In this document: positions 1 to 5,550 of the stretch, one piece after another
Layout of the letters: every line of letters begins with the position of its first letter
Position numbering within the stretch: position 1 is the first letter of the stretch
Assembly: GCA_947462425.1 (NCBI GenBank)
Contig: CANHPI010000021.1
Coordinates: 1 to 15,098 of the forward strand
Length of the DNA: 15,098 nucleotides
Direction: 5' to 3'
Source of the DNA: Bacteroidota bacterium
GTDB lineage: Bacteria; Bacteroidota; Bacteroidia; B-17B0; B-17BO
Position numbers and translations under genes: made by a program
Notes under the pieces: generated by a model
Seen by the model: only the letters and a program-made list of their open reading frames with translations
Told to the model about the DNA's origin: nothing
Databases searched by the model: none

Positions 1-309
1 AAAGCTGTTGAAGTAACTGCTAATATTACTTATCAGAAAATAAACGATATTCTTTCGTCTAAAGAAAATATACTTAGTTACATAAAAATAAAAGATAAGA
101 AAATTCGACAACCCGAAAAATTAGTTGATATGCTCTTTACGCAACCTTATATTAAAGTAAAACATTTAACAGATGCTAAAGCGTATTCTGAAGTAACAGC
201 AAGAGCTTATTTAAATAAGCTATCGGATATGAAGGTGTTAGAGAAAAAAAGTATAGAAGGCCGCCATTATTATCTGAACCAAGAGTTGTATAGAATTTTA
301 TCAGAGTAA
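1..309 (+). CDS. Fic family protein, C-terminal fragment (5' end outside the window)
   Basis: Frame 1 is open from the first base to TAA at 307-309, giving 102 residues of a protein whose start lies upstream. The visible part looks like the C-terminal winged-helix region found after the catalytic domain in many Fic-family proteins. A helical stretch (KINDILSSKENILSYIKIK) is followed by a helix-turn-helix pattern (LVDMLFTQPYIKVKHLTDA, then SEVTARAYLNKLSDMKVLEK) and a basic wing ending HYYLNQELYRIL. Fic enzymes usually transfer AMP from ATP to a Ser, Thr or Tyr hydroxyl, using an HPFxxGN loop. That loop is not in the window, so activity cannot be judged. A lone winged-helix regulator is the main alternative. 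The family call rests on the pattern of this tail alone. Confidence 0.65.
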   Translation, partial: KAVEVTANITYQKINDILSSKENILSYIKIKDKKIRQPEKLVDMLFTQPYIKVKHLTDAKAYSEVTARAYLNKLSDMKVLEKKSIEGRHYYLNQELYRILSE

Positions 310-342
310 ATGAAATACAATTTTATTACTTATCGAGGTGCA

Positions 343-350
343 TAATTTTG
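343..350 (+). promoter_or_regulatory. Candidate Bacteroidota -7 promoter box (TAATTTTG)
   Basis: TAATTTTG matches the TAnnTTTG -7 consensus of the Bacteroidota primary sigma factor exactly. No convincing TTTG -33 element lies 17-21 bases upstream, and the only frame it would serve is the 37-codon ORF starting at 363. In DNA this AT-rich a single 6-base match is expected by chance fairly often, so the call is weak. Confidence 0.25.
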
Positions 351-362
351 TTCTAATCTATT

Positions 363-476
363 ATGTTATTCAAAAATGTGAAAAAAATATTTCAAACAAA
401 GGTTATTTTCGGTTTTCCTCTTCTTCTTTCCTCTTATTATGTCGATGTATTATATCAAGGCGATTTAATTTTTTAG
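363..476 (+). CDS. Possible small ORF, 37 residues, unknown
   Basis: ATG at 363 opens 37 codons to TAG at 474-476. The product begins MLFKNVKKIF, with a basic start followed by a hydrophobic segment (VIFGFPLLLSSYY), the layout of a small membrane peptide. The start lies 12 bases after an exact TAnnTTTG box (343-350), the only reason to list it. It overlaps the antisense frame 403-624, so at most one of the two is likely real. I recognise no family, and chance is the leading explanation. Confidence 0.15.
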   Translation: MLFKNVKKIFQTKVIFGFPLLLSSYYVDVLYQGDLIF

Positions 477-624
477 TCCAAAAATGATTTAAAAAGATAT
501 AATCAAAAGCACAAGTATTTCTAGTTTCATCATTTTTTAAATTTTGTATTTGGATAAACATACTCACTTCATCTAAAGATTTGTAGAGTTTATTTGTAAA
601 TGTTCTCTTAAATTTAGCCCACAT
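403..624 (-). CDS. Hypothetical small protein, 73 residues
   Basis: ATG at 624 reads to a stop at 403-405. The product is basic and polar, with no signal peptide or membrane segment, and ends in a charged tail (HNKRKEEEENRK). The piece FTNKLYKSLDEV vaguely recalls the C-terminal region of IS481/IS3-type transposases, where a 'YKSLEEL' stretch precedes the last catalytic region, but no DDE residues or terminal repeats are present. It could be a decayed remnant, a real orphan or a chance ORF. No good promoter is visible. It shares its orientation with the receptor gene that ends 99 bases upstream of its start. Confidence 0.3.
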   Translation of the reverse strand: MWAKFKRTFTNKLYKSLDEVSMFIQIQNLKNDETRNTCAFDYIFLNHFWTKKLNRLDIIHRHNKRKEEEENRK

Positions 625-709
625 TTAATTAAAATCTATATTCAATTTTAAGAAATTTTGAAATTGATTCAACAACTCTTGAACACTAAAAAATGAAAAA
701 ATATAAACG

Positions 710-737
710 GTTATAATACTTATTTATATTTTATAAC
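710..737 (-). terminator. Weak AT-rich hairpin at the 3' end of the TonB receptor gene
   Basis: GTTATAA (710-716) and TTATAAC (731-737) form a 7-bp inverted repeat with a 14-base loop that spans the receptor stop codon. Read on the minus strand it is followed within about ten bases by a T-rich stretch (TTTATATTTTTTC). The stem has almost no GC, so it is a poor terminator and may be incidental. Confidence 0.25.
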
Positions 738-3168
738 GAAAACTTAAAATAACATTTCTTCCTGCAGCATTAATTCCACTGGCAAATACTCTATAACGAT
801 TGTCGGTTATGTTTTCACAAGCTACATTTAAGCGCATGCTTTTTGTAAGGTTAAATCCCATTCTGATGTTTAATGTAAACCAACCTGGCATATAGCCATT
901 TATTTTGTCAGCAGAATAAGCGGCATTATCCTCTCCACTTGGGCTATAATCATTTGATGTTTTTTTACCATTATAACGTACAAAAAACTCACCATCAATA
1001 TTTTTTGTTTTATAAATTATACTGGTTTGACCAAATACAGGAGCTATATGGTCTAAAGGCACAACTGTGTCGTTTTGCGAATCAATGTAACGACCATAAG
1101 TATAATTTAATACACTTTTAAAAGATATATTTGAATTAAAATCAAATTGAACACCACCTGTTAATCCATAAATATACGCTTTGTCTACATTTTGACTAGC
1201 CTGTACCTTGCTTTTTGTACCGTTATAAATTGCTGAATCACTTCCGTTTAATTTAAAATCTTTAACAACTAATGCGTTTGTTAAGTTTGTGTAATAACCA
1301 GTAATGTCAAATTTATAACGGTCGTTAATTACCTTACTTAAATTTAATTCAAAATTATAAGTGTACTCTGGTTTTAATGTTGGATTAGAAACAATAACCG
1401 TATTTCCAGAACTTTCAAAAACTTTGCTCATATCATCCACGTTTGGAGAACGAAATCCAGTACTCGTTAAAATACTAACCTTATAATCATTTTCTGATTT
1501 CCAGATAAACCCTAAATTCCCTGTAAGAGCCTGATTGTTTTGTTTAGCAGTTGTAAACGGAAATTTAAAAAAAGTAGTGTCTTTAAAATTACATATTAAA
1601 CTTGTATTTGTAAAACGTAAACCATCTGTAACAACAAAGCTTTTATTCACCTCCCAAGAATGAGAAATATAAACAGCCGCGGTTGACATTTTACTTCCAC
1701 CATCTGCATACCTTGTATCGGCAGGCGTTTCAATATTAGTTACAATATTTTTAAAATTTGCTGTTGATTTCACATCATTACTTGTTATTTCTAAACCATA
1801 ACGTAGCTCGTGCTGCTCTTTTATTTGTTTAAATATATCTACATTAGCAGATAACACTGCTACATCTTCGTTCTGGGTTTTTCGATTTGTGTTTTGAAAC
1901 CTTCGGGTAATACGATCCTGATCAACTTTTTGGTACGCCAAAATCACCTTAATAATATCAGACACATAAGTTTTGCCATCAAAAGTTAATGTATAAGCTG
2001 CTAAAAATCTTTTTTGAGGTCCATAACCATTTTCGGCGAACTTAAATTTTCCTACTGAATAATCGCCCGCCAGCCTATCGTATCTTGGAACAAATGAGGA
2101 TGTACTATATTGAAAATTTAAATTATGGGTTACATGCTCACTTGTTTTAATATTAAAACGCTGCATCAAATCAATCTGCTTATAAGCACTTCCTTTTTGC
2201 AAATTAGAATTTGCATTTATACTCATCGTGTCACGTTCATTAATTCGTTCGGAGTAATAATTTCTATCCCAAGTATTTGTATAACCAGTTAACTTGGTTG
2301 AACCGCTCATCACATCACCAAAATCCGAACATGTAACATTAGTAAGCGAAGCAATTTTTTTCCACCCTAAATTAAAATCCAAATGTCCTGTTTTTTCTTG
2401 TGAGGCCGATGCGTAACGAAACATGGTATTTGCTTTAACAAGCATTTTATCATCCGAACTAAACTGTGCATTTTTAGTATAAAAGTGCATAACACCTCCT
2501 AACGCATCGCTACCATACATAGTTGATGAAGGTCCAAATACAACTTCAGTTCTATCTAACATATTTGGATCAAGCGTCATAACGTCTTGCAAATGTCCAC
2601 CACGATAAATGGCATTATTCATTCTAACACCATCAACTACTAATAAAACTTTGTTCGCCTCAAACCCTCTTAAACTTGGGCTTCCACCACCTGCCTGGCT
2701 TTTTTGGAGAAACACTTGTCCGCTATTTTGCAATAAATCACCACTAGTCGCAGGGTTAGAAAACTCAATATCCTTTTGCTTTATAATTTCCATTTGATAA
2801 GGAATATCCATTTTCGATTCGGCTTTACGATTTGCCGAAAAAACAATTTCATCTAAGTTCACCGATTTTGATGATAAATTAATTGATTGATCAACAACTT
2901 CAGCTCCTAACCATATTTTTTTAGTAGCATATCCATACTGAAAAACAAACACTGAATCACCTTTTAATAATTTCGAGATATCGGCTTTTCCTTTAATAGA
3001 TGTTTTTACCTGAATATTATTTTTATCCTGAATAACAACGTTTTCCAATAGTTCACGAGTAGACTCGTCTCTAACAGTTAATGTTTGAGAATAGGTTGAT
3101 ACTTCAAAAAAAATACACAAAATTGGTAATAGATATCTAAATAAGTTCTTTATAAAATTAATCTGCAT
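724..3168 (-). CDS. TonB-dependent outer-membrane receptor, hemoglobin/heme-receptor type
   Basis: An 814-residue ligand-gated outer-membrane channel powered by TonB-ExbBD. Residues 1-28 are a signal peptide ending TYSQ. About 29-100 form a carboxypeptidase-regulatory-like beta domain common in Bacteroidota receptors, followed by a TonB-box-like segment (VNLDEIVFSANR, about 103-114). The plug covers about 122-231 and includes SPSLRGFEANKVLLVVDGVR and the VFGPSSTMYGSDALGG signature. The rest is the 22-strand barrel, ending ENITDNRYRVFASGINAAG and a C-terminal aromatic strand (SFRYKI). FRSP (572-575) and NPTLKPE (595-601) align with the FRAP and NPNL motifs of hemoglobin receptors such as HmuR/HemR. 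However, the 19 residues between them contain no His, the usual heme ligand in that loop. Iron or heme uptake is therefore a family-based inference, and another substrate is possible. No SusD partner, HmuY-like gene or clear Fur box is visible nearby. The start was chosen because it gives a proper signal peptide. Confidence 0.93.
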   Translation of the reverse strand: MQINFIKNLFRYLLPILCIFFEVSTYSQTLTVRDESTRELLENVVIQDKNNIQVKTSIKGKADISKLLKGDSVFVFQYGYATKKIWLGAEVVDQSINLSSKSVNLDEIVFSANRKAESKMDIPYQMEIIKQKDIEFSNPATSGDLLQNSGQVFLQKSQAGGGSPSLRGFEANKVLLVVDGVRMNNAIYRGGHLQDVMTLDPNMLDRTEVVFGPSSTMYGSDALGGVMHFYTKNAQFSSDDKMLVKANTMFRYASASQEKTGHLDFNLGWKKIASLTNVTCSDFGDVMSGSTKLTGYTNTWDRNYYSERINERDTMSINANSNLQKGSAYKQIDLMQRFNIKTSEHVTHNLNFQYSTSSFVPRYDRLAGDYSVGKFKFAENGYGPQKRFLAAYTLTFDGKTYVSDIIKVILAYQKVDQDRITRRFQNTNRKTQNEDVAVLSANVDIFKQIKEQHELRYGLEITSNDVKSTANFKNIVTNIETPADTRYADGGSKMSTAAVYISHSWEVNKSFVVTDGLRFTNTSLICNFKDTTFFKFPFTTAKQNNQALTGNLGFIWKSENDYKVSILTSTGFRSPNVDDMSKVFESSGNTVIVSNPTLKPEYTYNFELNLSKVINDRYKFDITGYYTNLTNALVVKDFKLNGSDSAIYNGTKSKVQASQNVDKAYIYGLTGGVQFDFNSNISFKSVLNYTYGRYIDSQNDTVVPLDHIAPVFGQTSIIYKTKNIDGEFFVRYNGKKTSNDYSPSGEDNAAYSADKINGYMPGWFTLNIRMGFNLTKSMRLNVACENITDNRYRVFASGINAAGRNVILSFRYKI

Positions 3169-3347
3169 TATAATTATTATTTAATTCGGTTTCACTTTAA
3201 ATTAAAAACAAATTACTTATTTGAAATTAAAATTTAATTTTAAAAAATAATTATTAAAAAAAAATTACAAAAACACATAATATTGCTATGTTCTTTTAAA
3301 ACTAACTCAAAGTTAATTATTACTAGTTTTAAATTATGAATATAAAG

Positions 3348-3366
3348 ATAAAAAGTACCTTTTTAT
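3348..3366 (+). promoter_or_regulatory. Dyad upstream of the -7 box, candidate operator
   Basis: ATAAAAAG (3348-3355) and CTTTTTAT (3359-3366) are perfect inverted arms around TAC. The site ends five bases before the -7 box at 3372-3379 and covers the place where the -33 element should be. A repressor or activator site is possible. The arms are mostly A/T runs in AT-rich DNA, so chance is a real alternative. Confidence 0.3.
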
Positions 3367-3371
3367 AATAC

Positions 3372-3379
3372 TATATTTG
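3372..3379 (+). promoter_or_regulatory. Candidate -7 box of the glycosyltransferase promoter (TATATTTG)
   Basis: TATATTTG is an exact TAnnTTTG match ending 12 bases before the ATG at 3392. A transcript starting about five bases downstream would have a leader of roughly ten bases or less. No TTTG is seen at the -33 position, where the dyad lies instead, so the promoter may be weak or need an activator. Confidence 0.45.
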
Positions 3380-3391
3380 CTTACATAAATT

Positions 3392-5320
3392 ATGCAGCTT
3401 TTTAATAGGATAAAAAACAGTTACGCTATCGTTTTACTGCTATTAATAGCAAGCATTTTAAGGTTTTATAATTTTTTTGATTTACAATACACTTATGATG
3501 AATTAAGTGCATTAAACCGCTTAGAATACAATTCTTTTAATGAGCTCATTCAAAAGGGTGTCATGCCAGATGCGCATCCAGCATTAATTCAGGTTTTTTT
3601 ATATTATTATGCTTTGCTGTTTGGAACCATAGAATGGCTTATTAAACTCCCATTTATTTTAGCTGGGATTGGCTGCGTCTATATTATATATGTTATTGGG
3701 AAGCGGTGGTTTAGCGAAACGGCTGGGCTTTTAACAGCTACACTACTTGCCTGTACACAATATTTTGTTTTTTACAGTGTTATCGCTCGTCCATATATCA
3801 GCGGTTTATTTTTATCGTTATTGGTTTTAAAATTTTGGTTAGAAATTATTTTTAATGACTCAGCTAAAACAAAGCATTACTTTTATTTTGCTTTATTTGC
3901 AGCACTATCAGCACTCAATCATCATTTTAGTATGATGTTTGCAGCTTTATGTGGATTGATTGGACTGTTTTTTTTAAAGAAAACTAATGCTAAAAAGTAT
4001 TTACTATTTTGTGCTTTAGCAGTTTTATTTTACTTACCACATTTCCCAATTTTATTTAATCAACTTAATACCGGTGGTATTGGCGTTTCAAGTGGCGGCT
4101 GGTTAAATCCACCTGATAATGATTTTATTTTCAATTTTATATTTTACTTGTTTCATTATTCTTATGCATTGATTTTTATTTTTATTGGCATCATTACATT
4201 TGCATATTTTAAAACAGAAAAAAATAATAGTACACAACAACATAAAATTCGTTTAATACTATTACTATTATTTGTCCTAACATTCCTAATAGGATTTTAC
4301 TATTCAGTAAAAATTAATCCAGTTATTCAATTTTCTACATTAATTTTTTCTGCTCCTTGCCTGCTTTTATTTTTAGCTTCTTTTGCTGGAGAACTATCAC
4401 TAAATAGGAAATGGATGAGTGTAAGTTTGTTATCAATTATCTGTATTGCTTCACTTATCTTAAAAAGAAAGTATTACGAATTAGTTTTTAATCAATCATG
4501 TGACACATATATACAGATTGCAGATAAGGTAGAAAAAGAAAAAGGAAATAATAATGTATACAGTTTATTTAAAGGTGAGCCTTGGTTCTTAAATTACTAC
4601 AAAAAAAAATACCATTCTAACGCTAGATTTGAGGTGATTGAAAACGAGGCAAAAAGTTTGTTTGATTATAAGAACATTTACGATACTTTATCTGCCAACT
4701 ATTTAATTTTAGGTGACTTTAACCCTGCACAATTACTTCAAGCCTCACAGTATTTTCCATTTGTTTACCAAAAAATAAGTGGTTATGGTTATGAAATTTA
4801 TGTATTGAGTAAAGAAAAATCAGTAAATAATTTAGATTGTGAAAAATTTAATCCCATACATACCGACTTTTTTAAAATTCCTAAAGAATTTAGTTTAAAC
4901 ACCGAGCTAATTATTTCTGATTCAGGTAAAAAGTATTATAAAATTGACAGCCTTAACGAATATCCTATTTCTTTTAAAATTAAAAACACAGATTTAAAAT
5001 GTAAAGAAGGACAAAGTCTTGTAGCAGAAATTAAATACAAATCAGATTTGCCAATAAAAGGATTGTTATGCAGCAGTACTGACGCGAATAAGCAAAATCT
5101 GCATTGGACGTCAAATGTTATTGATGCGTTTTATAATTCTCGCCAAAAAGAACAAAAAGCTTATTTATCCATATACGTGCCGGCAAATTTCAACGATCCA
5201 AATAATGAACTAACTATTTTTATATGGAATGACAAAAAGGAAAAATTTTTACTTTCAGAATTTTCCCTTTATATCTGGGATAATAATCCATATCGCTATG
5301 GATTATTATCTGATTTTTAG
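3392..5320 (+). CDS. GT-C fold membrane glycosyltransferase (GT39 / PMT_2-like) with a large C-terminal soluble domain
   Basis: A 642-residue protein with about ten or eleven predicted membrane helices in the first ~358 residues. After the first helix (about 11-28) comes YTYDELSA, whose acidic pair D36-E37 sits where GT39/ArnT-type enzymes keep the catalytic Asp-Glu of the first periplasmic loop. DAHPAL (60-65) and ARPY (132-135) match the family's 'D.HPPL' and 'ARPY' positions, and H177-H178 lie in a later loop. Such enzymes transfer a sugar from a polyprenyl-phosphate donor to a protein, lipid or glycan on the outer face of the inner membrane. Residues about 370-642 form a periplasmic, beta-rich region I do not recognise. 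The final codons form a strong hairpin (5279-5310). No other glycan genes adjoin it, so donor and acceptor are unknown. It is divergent from the TonB receptor across 223 bases. Confidence 0.8.
   Translation: MQLFNRIKNSYAIVLLLLIASILRFYNFFDLQYTYDELSALNRLEYNSFNELIQKGVMPDAHPALIQVFLYYYALLFGTIEWLIKLPFILAGIGCVYIIYVIGKRWFSETAGLLTATLLACTQYFVFYSVIARPYISGLFLSLLVLKFWLEIIFNDSAKTKHYFYFALFAALSALNHHFSMMFAALCGLIGLFFLKKTNAKKYLLFCALAVLFYLPHFPILFNQLNTGGIGVSSGGWLNPPDNDFIFNFIFYLFHYSYALIFIFIGIITFAYFKTEKNNSTQQHKIRLILLLLFVLTFLIGFYYSVKINPVIQFSTLIFSAPCLLLFLASFAGELSLNRKWMSVSLLSIICIASLILKRKYYELVFNQSCDTYIQIADKVEKEKGNNNVYSLFKGEPWFLNYYKKKYHSNARFEVIENEAKSLFDYKNIYDTLSANYLILGDFNPAQLLQASQYFPFVYQKISGYGYEIYVLSKEKSVNNLDCEKFNPIHTDFFKIPKEFSLNTELIISDSGKKYYKIDSLNEYPISFKIKNTDLKCKEGQSLVAEIKYKSDLPIKGLLCSSTDANKQNLHWTSNVIDAFYNSRQKEQKAYLSIYVPANFNDPNNELTIFIWNDKKEKFLLSEFSLYIWDNNPYRYGLLSDF
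5279..5318 (+). terminator. Terminator-like 14-bp hairpin inside the 3' end of the glycosyltransferase gene
   Basis: GATAATAATCCATA (5279-5292) pairs perfectly with TATGGATTATTATC (5297-5310) around a four-base TCGC loop. Three bases after the stem comes TTTTT (5314-5318), the last T being the first base of the TAG stop. This is the layout of an intrinsic terminator on the + strand, but it lies within the coding sequence for DNNPYRYGLLSDF. The minus side lacks a T run after the stem, so it would not terminate the convergent AsmA transcript well. Confidence 0.6.
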
Positions 5321-5550
5321 TTGCGAAATGTACTTGACTCTATTACAATTAAAATATTTAATTTTCAATTTGATATCTCATTTTATTGTATTCCCGAATT
5401 AGCATTTTGGATTTTCAACAATGTCGAATTTTGTTCTTTAAATAATATGTCTTAAACAATCTGAGTATCCCTTAGTTTCATTTGTTATTTTTATATTAGC
5501 ACTTTTTCGTTAATCTATTTATGCCTTTATGTCTATAACAACTATCTAAT

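Larger units (their letters stand above)
310..723. other. Intergenic stretch of 414 bases without a confident gene
   Basis: This very AT-rich stretch lies between the Fic-type gene and the stop of the convergent TonB receptor. It holds two weak overlapping open frames on opposite strands (363-476 + and 403-624 -), a TAnnTTTG box at 343-350, a 7-bp inverted repeat TCAATTT/AAATTGA (642-648 and 661-667), and a GTTATAA/TTATAAC repeat straddling the receptor stop. Nothing resembles a tRNA, and no complete mobile element is visible. Confidence 0.6.

Noticed and set aside
403..624. IS481/IS3-like transposase remnant (NKLYKSLDEV stretch)
   Set aside because: The resemblance is one short stretch. No DDE residues, terminal inverted repeats or target duplications are visible.
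3169..3391. Fur box ahead of the TonB receptor
   Set aside because: The spacer is nearly all A/T with many loose palindromes. None stands out as a 19-base Fur-type dyad.
5321..5550. Search for a small RNA or terminator in the gap between the convergent glycosyltransferase and AsmA-like genes
   Set aside because: I saw no stem longer than a few pairs and no structured GC-rich block in these 230 bases.
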